Assembly: GCF_020886315.1 (NCBI RefSeq)
Contig: NZ_AP025226.1
Coordinates: forward strand, 1,576,001-1,640,000
DNA length: 64,000 nt
Origin: Saccharolobus caldissimus
Lineage (GTDB): Archaea > Thermoproteota > Thermoprotei_A > Sulfolobales > Sulfolobaceae
Reading direction: 5' to 3'
Position numbers and translations under genes: made by a program. Under the pieces are notes generated by a model. That model was not told the origin of the DNA. It ran no database searches and was given only the letters and a program-made list of their open reading frames with translations. Shown here piece after piece: positions 56,648-64,000 of the stretch (position 1 is its first letter; each line of letters begins with the position of its first letter).

Positions 56648-57540
56648 TCTTAGACTTAAATTTTGAGATTAGCGAAGATTTAAGGTTAATTCTGAATAGC
56701 ATTAAAGAACTGTTAGATTCCAAATGGTCTACTAAAAAATTAAGAGCAGTAATAGAGGGTAATAATGAACATGTAGAACAAATATGGAAAGAGATAGTTA
56801 AATTAGACCTGCTTTCTTATATTTCAAATTCTAGTTTAAGAGATGCAGTAATAATTAATGAATTACTGGGAAGTAAATTATTGCCTGGAATAGTAGTTAG
56901 CACTATAGTAGCCTCAAGGGGTATTAAAGATAAGAATACATTAAATAGAATATACGCTGGAGAAGTTAAGGTTGCGATTTCAGATTCTAATATGGTACCA
57001 GCAGCAGGTGATGCTGACTTAATCCTTATTGGAAACAAATTAATAAAAAGAGAGGATTGCAACATTACTACTTTTAATTCTATAGATAATTCAATGAGAA
57101 TTGGTAGAGTAGAATATAGTAAGTACGATACGATAAATGTGAATGAAGCCGAGATGTCTTTATTATTCGCCTCTCAGATGGTGGGAAGTGGAGAAGAAGT
57201 AGTAAATATGTCAACCAAGTACAGTAAGGAGAGGATGGCCTTCGGAAAACCAATAGGTTCATATCAAGCTATAAAGCATAGAGTAGTTAACGATGCTATT
57301 GACGTTGAGTTGACTAGATCCATAGTGTTAGAGGCGTCTGAGGATATTAAATACGCGTGGATAGCTAAAGATATAGCAAATAAAAAGATGCCTAAGGTAA
57401 TTATGAGCGGTATTCAAGTTCATGGAGGAATAGGTTTTACAGACGATTTAGATATACATCTTCACTTAAGGAGGGTTCTTACGTTAAGCAAAATATATAA
57501 TAGGAGAATTGATATTTCGGAGTTTCTACAACCTATTTAA
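56644..57540 (+). CDS. short acyl-CoA dehydrogenase-like protein
   Basis: 298 residues, about 80 shorter than a normal acyl-CoA dehydrogenase. The C-terminal helical domain is recognisable (YSKERMAFGKPIGSYQAIKH, then IQVHGGIGFTDDLDIHLHLRR), but the middle beta domain is greatly reduced and no WCQGxSEP-type FAD-binding stretch is seen. Mycobacterial heteromeric acyl-CoA dehydrogenases pair a catalytic subunit with such a reduced one; the 42827 gene could be the partner. It is translationally coupled to R2lox. Confidence 0.75.
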   Translation: MILDLNFEISEDLRLILNSIKELLDSKWSTKKLRAVIEGNNEHVEQIWKEIVKLDLLSYISNSSLRDAVIINELLGSKLLPGIVVSTIVASRGIKDKNTLNRIYAGEVKVAISDSNMVPAAGDADLILIGNKLIKREDCNITTFNSIDNSMRIGRVEYSKYDTINVNEAEMSLLFASQMVGSGEEVVNMSTKYSKERMAFGKPIGSYQAIKHRVVNDAIDVELTRSIVLEASEDIKYAWIAKDIANKKMPKVIMSGIQVHGGIGFTDDLDIHLHLRRVLTLSKIYNRRIDISEFLQPI

Positions 57541-57574
57541 TCTATCAAAACTAACTAATGTATATGGTGGAAAA

Positions 57575-58762
57575 ATGTTAGAAGACGTATATCTTGTAGA
57601 TTTTCTCAGAACACCCTTCACTAGGTTCTCAAGAAAGGACCCTCAGAAGGACCCATTTTATAATATTAGACCAGAAGAGTTGGCTGGACTTGTAATTAAT
57701 AAGTTAATAGAAAAGAATGGGATAAACCCCAGTGAAATAGACGAGTTAATAACTGGTTGTGCACTTCAAGTAGGCGAACAATGGGCTTTTGGAGGAAGGC
57801 ACGAAATTTTCGCAGCTAAATTACCCTATACTATTCCAACTATGGCCGTAGATAGACAATGTGCATCATCACTAACTTCAGTCGCCATAGGTGCGATGGA
57901 AATCTCAAGTGGTATGGCAGATATAGTAATAGCAGGAGGTGTAGAAAAAATGTCTAGGACTCCTATGTTCGATAATCCACATATTGAAATTAACACTAAA
58001 TTCTTAACCGACCCTAAATACGCTGAATATGACCTAACTACCGGTTACGTTATGGGGCTTACTGCTGAAAAACTGGCTGAGGAAGCTAACATAAGTAGGG
58101 AGGAAATGGATAGATGGTCATTAAGAAGCCATCAATTAGCGTGGAAAGCTATACAAGAGGGTTACTTTAAAGAAGAGATATTGCCAATTGAAGTGGAAAT
58201 GGACGATAAGAAGTTTAAGTTAGATATCGATCAATCCGTAAGACAAGACACAAGTCTAGAAAAGTTAGCCCAATTACCACCCGCGTTCAAACCTAATGGT
58301 AAGATAACTGCAGGAAATTCAGCTCCTTTAAATTCAGGCTCCTCTTACGTCCTTCTAATGTCTAAAAACGCCCTTAAGAAATACGGATTAACTCCAATGG
58401 CAAAAATAAGAAGCTATGGATTTGCAGGGGTACCTCCAGCTGTAATGGGTAAGGGCCCAGTGCCAGCCTCTAAAAAAGCTTTAGAAAAAGCTAAGCTAAG
58501 TGTAAAAGATATAGATCTTTGGGAAATAAACGAGGCTTTTGCTGTAGTAGTACTTTACGCTATAAGAGAACTGGGATTAGATGCGGAAAGCGTAAATAGG
58601 AGGGGAGGAGCAATAGCAATAGGACATCCTTTAGGTGCTACTGGGGCGAGAATAGTTGGAACATTAGCTAGGCAGTTAATTTTGGATGGAAAGGATTACG
58701 GAGTAGCTACATTGTGCGTTGGTGGAGGACAAGGAGGGGCAATAGTATTAGAAAAAGTCTAA
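57575..58762 (+). CDS. acetyl-CoA C-acetyltransferase / 3-ketoacyl-CoA thiolase
   Basis: 395 residues from ATG 57575, chosen because GGTGG lies 5 nt upstream; the frame is open further upstream but overlaps the previous gene. The catalytic nucleophile Cys is in VDRQCASSLTSVA, the His in GGAIAIGHPLGATGARI and the second Cys in TLCVGGGQGGA. All are present, unlike in the thiolase-like protein at 46063. It cleaves 3-ketoacyl-CoA as the last step of beta-oxidation, or condenses acetyl-CoA. Stop overlaps the convergent reductase gene by 4 bp. Confidence 0.93.
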   Translation: MLEDVYLVDFLRTPFTRFSRKDPQKDPFYNIRPEELAGLVINKLIEKNGINPSEIDELITGCALQVGEQWAFGGRHEIFAAKLPYTIPTMAVDRQCASSLTSVAIGAMEISSGMADIVIAGGVEKMSRTPMFDNPHIEINTKFLTDPKYAEYDLTTGYVMGLTAEKLAEEANISREEMDRWSLRSHQLAWKAIQEGYFKEEILPIEVEMDDKKFKLDIDQSVRQDTSLEKLAQLPPAFKPNGKITAGNSAPLNSGSSYVLLMSKNALKKYGLTPMAKIRSYGFAGVPPAVMGKGPVPASKKALEKAKLSVKDIDLWEINEAFAVVVLYAIRELGLDAESVNRRGGAIAIGHPLGATGARIVGTLARQLILDGKDYGVATLCVGGGQGGAIVLEKV

Positions 58763-59760
58763 TTTTTAATTAATATTTTTCCATATCTGTTTTTATCTTT
58801 AATTAACTCTAATGCCTTATCGAATTCCTCTAAGCTAACTTCCCCTCCAATTACTGGTCTTATTTTACCTTCTTTAACCAAATTCAGTGTAAATTCTATA
58901 TCCTTCTTATTCGCGCCTATATGACCCATTAGACTTATGTCCTTTAATATAAGATATCCTAACCTTAAGTTGAACGTAACTGAAGGGTCTAAATTACCTA
59001 TCTGAATAATCTTCCCTCCAGTTCTTACGCACTTTAAACTCTCCTCTAAGGTAAAAGTACCAGTGTTTTCAATGACAATTGAAATGTCACCGATCTTTTT
59101 AGCCTCATCTGAAAATTTATTCCCTACTATAGTATAATCTGCAAACTTGGAAACTATTTTAGCCTTATTTTCATTACTCGTAACTCCAATAACTTTAGCA
59201 CCTAATGCTTTGGCAACTTGAATTGCATGAATACCAACACCACCACTAGCACCTGTTACTAAAACTACCTCACCTGTTTTTAAACCTGCCTTTCTTAAAC
59301 CCCTATAAACCATTGCTGCTACACACGGCACTATTACAGCTCCATCATCAGAGACACCATCTGGTACCCTAACTAAGCTATTAGCTTTTAATTTAGCTTT
59401 TTCAGCGAAGAACCCATCAAGTTCTTGCGCATATATTAGCCTATTTTTACAGTAAACCTCCTCACCACCTTTGCAGTACTCGCAGGACCAATCTGGTACA
59501 AAAAGCATTGAAGTCACTCTATCTCCCTCTTTAAATTCTCTTACATCTTCCCCAACTTTTTCTATGATTCCTACCATTTCATGACCTAAAATCAAAGGGT
59601 ATTTAGATTTAGGATAAAATCCCTCAATCTGTAATAAATCTCTATAACATAATGCGGCTTTATTCACCTTTACCAAAACTTCATCCTTACCAATTTTTGG
59701 CTCTTCTAATTCCTCTACCTTATATCCCTTTTTATAGCCAGGGAGAATAACAGCTTTCAT
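58759..59760 (-). CDS. zinc-type MDR, acryloyl-CoA reductase-like
   Basis: This 333-residue NAD(P)H-dependent reductase is similar, as I recall it, to the acryloyl-CoA reductase of the S. tokodaii 3-hydroxypropionate/4-hydroxybutyrate cycle (start MKAVILPGYKKGYKVEE, then AALCYRDLLQIEGFYPKSK). GHEMVGIIEKVGEDV, the structural zinc lobe CEYCKGGEEVYC and VTGASGGVGIHAIQVAK are present. In this cluster it could act on enoyl-CoA from odd-chain or unsaturated fatty acids, or be a paralogue with another substrate. Confidence 0.82.
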   Translation of the reverse strand: MKAVILPGYKKGYKVEELEEPKIGKDEVLVKVNKAALCYRDLLQIEGFYPKSKYPLILGHEMVGIIEKVGEDVREFKEGDRVTSMLFVPDWSCEYCKGGEEVYCKNRLIYAQELDGFFAEKAKLKANSLVRVPDGVSDDGAVIVPCVAAMVYRGLRKAGLKTGEVVLVTGASGGVGIHAIQVAKALGAKVIGVTSNENKAKIVSKFADYTIVGNKFSDEAKKIGDISIVIENTGTFTLEESLKCVRTGGKIIQIGNLDPSVTFNLRLGYLILKDISLMGHIGANKKDIEFTLNLVKEGKIRPVIGGEVSLEEFDKALELIKDKNRYGKILIKN

Positions 59761-59847
59761 AAACTATAACTATGATATAGGTTTTTAAATATTAGCTAGA
59801 TAACTTAATTATTTATTAAAATATTTTCGTATTAATTTTATAAAAAA

Positions 59848-60762
59848 TTAGAACGAGTTATAGAAGACTTTTCTTAACGTAACCCCTATTAAACCTATGG
59901 CATCCTTACCTTGTTCTATTAAGGGAAAGAAAGATAGGAAACCGTGAATAACATTATTGAACCTAACGCTCGTGACTGGAACTCCAGCTTGTAGTAATTT
60001 ATTAGCATAAGCCTCTCCCTGATCTCTTAAGGGATCATATTCAGCAGTTATAATTAACGCAGGAGGCAAATTGCTTAAATCTGATAATATAGGAGAAAAT
60101 CTTGGATCTAAAACATCAGTTGGGCTTCTTAAATATTGAGAGCCAAACCACTCAATATGCTCTCTTGTTAAAAAGAAGCCATCAGAATACTCTATCATAG
60201 ATTTAGAAACAGAATCGAAACCTACAGCTGGGTAAATTAATATTTGATATTTCAAATTCATTTTACCCCTTGATAAAAGAGCGATTACAGCTGTTATATT
60301 GCCTCCTGCACTATCTCCACCGATTGCAACTCCCATTTTCCCATCAAATCTATCTGAATTCTCATATATCCACTTAGTAGCATCATATGAATCTATAATT
60401 GCAGCTGGAAACTTATGTTCTGGTGCTAATCTATAATCTATAGATGCAACCACACAGTTACAAGCGTTAGTTATCATCCTGCATAAAGGGTCGTAAGATT
60501 CTATATCTCCTATTACAAAACCACCGCCGTGAAAATAAACTAAAATACCATAAGGTCCTTTATTTTTAGGGTAATATATTCTAGCCCTTATGTTAGTCTC
60601 ACTCCCTGGTATCCTTATATCTTCTACATTTCCAACATCAACCTTGGGTGCGGATGAAGCTAAGTCTCTAAATATTTTTCTTACCTCCTCAACAGATGCC
60701 TTTCCTATTGGTATTGAGAAACCAGATTCTAAAAGCTTCTTAACTTTTGGGTCTAGTGGCAT
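59848..60762 (-). CDS. alpha/beta hydrolase, hormone-sensitive-lipase family carboxylesterase
   Basis: 304 residues. The oxyanion motif YFHGGGFVIGD near residue 75 and nucleophile GGDSAGGNITA near 148 define the HSL/family IV esterases common in Sulfolobales. The catalytic Asp is likely in ITAEYDPLRDQ near 245 and His in VIHGFLSFF near 275. There is no signal peptide, so it is intracellular. In the S. acidocaldarius fatty-acid cluster esterases are encoded nearby; this one may release fatty acids from short esters. Confidence 0.92.
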   Translation of the reverse strand: MPLDPKVKKLLESGFSIPIGKASVEEVRKIFRDLASSAPKVDVGNVEDIRIPGSETNIRARIYYPKNKGPYGILVYFHGGGFVIGDIESYDPLCRMITNACNCVVASIDYRLAPEHKFPAAIIDSYDATKWIYENSDRFDGKMGVAIGGDSAGGNITAVIALLSRGKMNLKYQILIYPAVGFDSVSKSMIEYSDGFFLTREHIEWFGSQYLRSPTDVLDPRFSPILSDLSNLPPALIITAEYDPLRDQGEAYANKLLQAGVPVTSVRFNNVIHGFLSFFPLIEQGKDAIGLIGVTLRKVFYNSF

Positions 60763-60850
60763 ACTACTATTTACGATTAAAAGGTAAATAAATTTAGTTT
60801 TAAAAAGATTTGATTATGAAATTCGTACTATATTATACGATAATAAATAC

Positions 60851-61390
60851 CTATAAAATAGCATATAATAGTTGATTAGACGAATAATTATAACTATTAT
60901 TTTCATTAATTAGAATTACGAATTTATGATCTAAATTACTCCAAATCCTCATATAATTAAACGTATTATCTAAGGTTAAGTAATCCGTTAGAAATATTCC
61001 TATTTTACGCTCCGAAGCTTCATAAACGTTTTTAACGAAAGCATTACTTTCGTTTATTCCTATATAGTTATCTATTACAATAAAGTCCCACTTTTTACTT
61101 AATACACTCTTTAACCGATCATATCTCTCATCGTATAATACTGATATAGGATTATCTCTAAGTTTAAGCAAATAAAAATCATCAATCTTTTTTAAACTTG
61201 AGGAAATTTCGCACCCATCTAATAAACCATTCCCATAATGGCCTAACATGGTAGATAAAGTGTGCAAGGAGTCGTTATCTATTAAAAGAACACTAAGGAA
61301 ATTCCTACTTAGCAATTTGGATAATTTATAAGCAAATTTACTTTTGCCTATTCCGCCTTTCAGGCTCAAAAGGAAAATTGAAATTGTCAT
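60851..61390 (-). CDS. small ParA/MinD-like P-loop ATPase
   Basis: This 179-residue protein has a deviant Walker A motif LKGGIGKSKFAYKLSKLL near residue 10 and Walker B-like VLLIDND near 36, as in the ParA/MinD/CobQ family. It is much shorter than chromosome-partitioning ParA (about 250) and lacks the usual membrane-targeting tail of MinD. No ParB gene is nearby. It is the last gene after a Cys-containing protein and an iron-type dehydrogenase. The function is open: metal insertion, transport control or a domain remnant. Confidence 0.65.
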   Translation of the reverse strand: MTISIFLLSLKGGIGKSKFAYKLSKLLSRNFLSVLLIDNDSLHTLSTMLGHYGNGLLDGCEISSSLKKIDDFYLLKLRDNPISVLYDERYDRLKSVLSKKWDFIVIDNYIGINESNAFVKNVYEASERKIGIFLTDYLTLDNTFNYMRIWSNLDHKFVILINENNSYNYSSNQLLYAIL

Positions 61391-61440
61391 AATATTGATA
61401 ATTCCAATCCATTAATAAACTTTAGCTGGATATTTTCTAA

Positions 61441-61866
61441 CTACTTTTTCTTCCAGTTTCTCCAATCGCCGAATTTTTTATCATACTCTGGACATCCTCT
61501 CCTCCAGTTAATACTCTTTATCCAATTAACGTTAACGAAAATATCAAAGAATTTTTTCTCCTTTAATGGTAAATCGTCTTTCACGTATCTCTCTATTTTA
61601 TTAATGAAGTTCATCATTTCCTCTTCATTATTGAAGTAGAAGATAATTACTCCCTTAGTGAGTAGACTTAAAGGAAACCCGAATATTCCGTATTTTCCTG
61701 GAATATCTTTCACTATTTCTAAAAATTCGTTTAACGGTATTTTTAATGAGCTTATTGGTATTCCCAACTTATAACAATTTAATGAATTTTCGTGCTGAAC
61801 ACCATTCTTGTAAGCTAACCAACATTCCTCGCACTTTCCCCATTCTTTGCCAAAGTATTTCCACAT
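61441..61866 (-). CDS. hypothetical protein with N-terminal cysteine cluster
   Basis: This 141-residue soluble protein has Cys at [20 protein letters not shown] (near 12, 15, 31) and one near the end (RRGCPEYD), a plausible Fe-S or zinc site. A good ribosome-binding site GGAGGT lies about 8 nt before the ATG, within the end of the upstream gene, and only 1 bp separates stop and start, so it is coupled to the maleylacetate reductase-like gene. I do not recognise the family. The Cys cluster and the following P-loop ATPase could together form a small assembly system. Confidence 0.6.
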   Translation of the reverse strand: MWKYFGKEWGKCEECWLAYKNGVQHENSLNCYKLGIPISSLKIPLNEFLEIVKDIPGKYGIFGFPLSLLTKGVIIFYFNNEEEMMNFINKIERYVKDDLPLKEKKFFDIFVNVNWIKSINWRRGCPEYDKKFGDWRNWKKK

Positions 61867-61867
61867 C

Positions 61868-62869
61868 TTAATATACCTCCTCTATGAACTTTATGGCAGT
61901 GTTTAGGTCTATTCTTAATGGATTACCACTATCATTTACCATTTCGTAAAATGTTTTAGCATACTTTAACGCCTCGTCTAATTTAGCGAACTCTGACAAC
62001 CTTTTCCGGGTTCCTATTTTCCTTAAAAATTCCTCAACAAAATCATATAGAGGCTCGCTGTTAAATTCTATTTCCTTTAATTTATCTTTAGCAACATCGT
62101 AATTTAACTTAATCGCAGAAGGGAGAGAAATGCATGAAGTAACACCATGTGGTATATTAAACCTAGGACCAAAAACGTATCCGAAAACGTGACTAATTCC
62201 CATCTTTACGTATCTCATAGTTATAGAGGATAACCAAACTCCTATTTGGCATTCTAACCTATTTTCAATTACGTCTATGTTAGCTAAACACCTAATTAAT
62301 TTCTTATACCCCTCTATTGCTAACGCGTCAGTAAATGGAGTAGAAAACCTAGAATAAAGTGCTTCTACTGCATGATCAATAGCTCTAACTCCAGAGGCTA
62401 AAAGTAACCATTTAGGGGTTTCTAGCGTAGCTCTAGGATCTAAAATTATTACATCTGCACCTTTTCCCATATTGACTTTCTTTATGCCATCAGACGTAAA
62501 ACCGCCAAAACTAGTATGTTCAGCACCAGAGAATGTAGTAGGTATTGCTATGAAATAACCGCTAAATACCAATTTTATGCTATCAATTACACTTCCTCCA
62601 CCTAAACCTATTACTACATTATAGTTCTTTAATTCGTCCCTTAATTTTTGTAAATCTTCCTCTGGAGTATGTTGCCTAGGACCTTCTATCACATCAGCAT
62701 TTATGATATTTAGTATTTGTGAGAGGATATTGCTTTTTAGCAGACTTCTCGTAGTAACTACTGCTATTTTACCCCTAACGTTTTTCAGCCAATCTAATGC
62801 ATCATTTCCGTAAATAACCTGAGTAGTAGGATATTCTAATTTATACACATCATTATTATACTTTATCAC
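61868..62869 (-). CDS. iron-type alcohol dehydrogenase, maleylacetate reductase-like
   Basis: This 333-residue protein is of the Fe-ADH/dehydroquinate synthase-like superfamily. NAD site [12 protein letters not shown] near residue 93, [17 protein letters not shown] near 133, and [12 protein letters not shown] and [18 protein letters not shown] with metal-binding His. The GAEHT stretch is characteristic of maleylacetate reductases, which finish aromatic-ring degradation; this would fit the HpaB-like hydroxylase. One usual metal His appears as Tyr (VFGY). First gene of a three-gene minus-strand operon. Confidence 0.85.
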   Translation of the reverse strand: MIKYNNDVYKLEYPTTQVIYGNDALDWLKNVRGKIAVVTTRSLLKSNILSQILNIINADVIEGPRQHTPEEDLQKLRDELKNYNVVIGLGGGSVIDSIKLVFSGYFIAIPTTFSGAEHTSFGGFTSDGIKKVNMGKGADVIILDPRATLETPKWLLLASGVRAIDHAVEALYSRFSTPFTDALAIEGYKKLIRCLANIDVIENRLECQIGVWLSSITMRYVKMGISHVFGYVFGPRFNIPHGVTSCISLPSAIKLNYDVAKDKLKEIEFNSEPLYDFVEEFLRKIGTRKRLSEFAKLDEALKYAKTFYEMVNDSGNPLRIDLNTAIKFIEEVY

Positions 62870-62932
62870 AATAATAAAATTATAAGCAAATACTAGGCTA
62901 AATTTTAGTATAAATTTAGTTTCAAACTGAAA

Positions 62933-63691
62933 TTATAATTTAAATCTAATTAGAAGTTTATCCAATAAAGTTAGGTTATGAAATAATACTAACGCAGAAA
63001 TTATCGGAAGGGAATAATAAACTAGAACGAAATATATGAATGAAGATAATATTGAAAGTATTGTGGCAGTTATTGAAGTTATTGATAAAGCTATAGAGTA
63101 CATTACAATACTAGGTAAGAATACGCAGCAAGAAGATCCAGATACTAAACCTAACGAGGGTACTAAAACTATTGACTTGTTTATCCTAGTCTTACTTAAC
63201 CTCCAAAGATCCTTAATTTCAACCACGTTTAACGCTATTAATATAGCTAAGATTACTCCCATAAATGTTGAGAAAGGTATTACATCTCCCTCATATGGCC
63301 CTATGAAGAACCAAATTGCAGGACTATTTGACACCCATTCTAAGAAATACGGTAATGGTGGAGGTATTGAGTAGCCTATTCCAGCATTTATCGTAAAAAT
63401 AAGTGGTATTCCTCTAATTGAACCGGGTAATAATAAGTAAAAGAAGAATGAGTATAGGATTACGTGGTATGCCATATATGATATTAACGTTACCCAAAGA
63501 GATTTATATTTCTTATATTTTATTAATTTATTTCCTATGAATTTATAAAATGATTTAGGTATAATTAAAATAACAAATAACCAAAAGGATAATGTAGATA
63601 TAGTGGACCATAATAATAGATTTGATTTGCTAATAAAGTAAGATATTAATGATAATATTAGAAAAATAAGTGACAAAATAACACGTTTCAT
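62933..63691 (-). CDS. polytopic membrane protein of unknown function
   Basis: 252 residues with about seven transmembrane helices. A conserved-looking outer loop NAGIGYSIPPPLPYFLEW and a GSSCCVFLPS stretch with adjacent Cys near residue 190 stand out; paired Cys next to a helix could bind copper or heme. It lies 44 bp after a sulfocyanin-like gene on the same strand, so it may work with that copper protein in electron transport or in its maturation. I do not recognise the family. Confidence 0.65.
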   Translation of the reverse strand: MKRVILSLIFLILSLISYFISKSNLLLWSTISTLSFWLFVILIIPKSFYKFIGNKLIKYKKYKSLWVTLISYMAYHVILYSFFFYLLLPGSIRGIPLIFTINAGIGYSIPPPLPYFLEWVSNSPAIWFFIGPYEGDVIPFSTFMGVILAILIALNVVEIKDLWRLSKTRINKSIVLVPSLGLVSGSSCCVFLPSIVMYSIALSITSITATILSILSSFIYFVLVYYSLPIISALVLFHNLTLLDKLLIRFKL

Positions 63692-63735
63692 AAAGTAAAT
63701 TAAGAAAATACAATAAAAAAATCTTTTTGTCTTAA

Positions 63736-64000
63736 TTATCCCCAGGCAGGAGATGATGTTGATGAGGAAGTTGATGAAGAAGACGAAATTATGGCATAGG
63801 GTACGGTAACTGAGTTAGAGGCTATCAAATCGACCCACATTCCGCTCTCAGCATGCCCGTAAATTCCACAAGCTATCCAATAGTAACCTGCAGATATATT
63901 ATCTAAAATACCTACAGCAGTACCTTGAGGTGGAACTCCGTTATTCATGTAATTTGATGGACTATCGCCAACATAAAGTAATATTTTTCCGTCTTGAGCT
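63736..64000 (-). CDS. sulfocyanin-like blue copper protein, cut by window edge
   Basis: The frame remains open to the window edge, so only the C-terminal ~87 residues are seen. The type-1 copper motif is YYWIACGIYGHAESGMWVDL (Cys-x4-His-x4-Met), matching sulfocyanin (SoxE), the membrane-bound electron carrier of Sulfolobales oxidases. A Ser/Thr-rich tail ends the protein. An internal ATG at 63948 is not the start, since the upstream sequence (QDGKILLYVGDSPSNY) continues the cupredoxin fold. A sulfocyanin would take electrons from a Rieske/cytochrome b complex such as the one at 10-13 kb. Confidence 0.82.
   Translation of the reverse strand, partial: AQDGKILLYVGDSPSNYMNNGVPPQGTAVGILDNISAGYYWIACGIYGHAESGMWVDLIASNSVTVPYAIISSSSSTSSSTSSPAWG

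Noticed and set aside
57509-57574. Upstream start of the thiolase inside the acyl-CoA dehydrogenase-like gene
   Set aside because: The ATG at 57575 has a good ribosome-binding site and matches the family N-terminus.

Overview
The window comes from a thermoacidophilic archaeon of the order Sulfolobales (Sulfolobus/Saccharolobus/Sulfurisphaera type). The evidence is the AT-rich sequence, archaeal TATA boxes about 25 bases before start codons with many apparently leaderless genes, a cbsAB-soxLN respiratory cluster, a sulfocyanin-type cupredoxin, a fused gamma-alpha 2-oxoacid:ferredoxin oxidoreductase, an SsoPox-like lactonase, and IS607- and IS1-type insertion sequences. No rRNA, tRNA or CRISPR array was seen.

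Layout. 0-4.2 kb: an ABC export pair, an exported glycoprotein-like protein and a three-gene cassette of unknown function ending in a Cys-rich protein. 4.6-7.7 kb: E1 alpha/beta of a 2-oxoacid or acetoin dehydrogenase and an MDR oxidoreductase. 8.1-13.5 kb: the cytochrome b558/566 - Rieske - cytochrome b operon, flanked on both sides by copies of the same imperfect repeat. 13.8-17.9 kb: an HMA-like protein and a B12-binding radical SAM gene split after codon 21 by a 1.91-kb IS607-family element (serine recombinase plus TnpB). 17.9-25.3 kb: a THI5-like protein, an acyl-CoA synthetase, a membrane-anchored tandem AAA ATPase preceded by a candidate structured RNA, a winged-helix regulator, and an A-type ATP synthase proteolipid cluster. 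25.5-30.5 kb: a ThDP enzyme with a 291-bp non-autonomous IS607 relative inserted just upstream of its start, then 2-oxoacid:ferredoxin oxidoreductase.

32.4-36.6 kb: a glycerol module (facilitator, kinase, short FAD-dependent glycerol-3-phosphate dehydrogenase, CoxG-like protein). 36.6-62.9 kb: a large fatty-acid/acyl-CoA degradation region with two acyl-CoA synthetases, a fused 3-hydroxyacyl-CoA dehydrogenase/enoyl-CoA hydratase, two acyl-CoA dehydrogenase-type proteins, a genuine thiolase, a thiolase-like protein lacking its catalytic residues paired with a DUF35 protein, an SCP2 protein, an R2lox-type oxidase, oxidoreductases, an esterase, an MFS transporter and a TetR regulator. It resembles the fatty-acid cluster controlled by a TetR protein (FadR) in S. 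acidocaldarius. It is interrupted at 51.9-53.6 kb by a decayed paralogue of the 23-kb SRPBCC gene and a complete IS1-family element. The window ends in a sulfocyanin-like gene cut by the edge.

The most unusual material is mobile-element biology. The IS607 element has strong hairpins in the 3' end of tnpB where a TnpB guide RNA would lie. The small derivative at 27 kb keeps both ends and a structured, possibly pseudoknotted left end but no genes. The IS1 element carries a 17-bp inverted repeat around its transposase start codon. All family assignments are from reading motifs and recalled homologues; no database search was possible.
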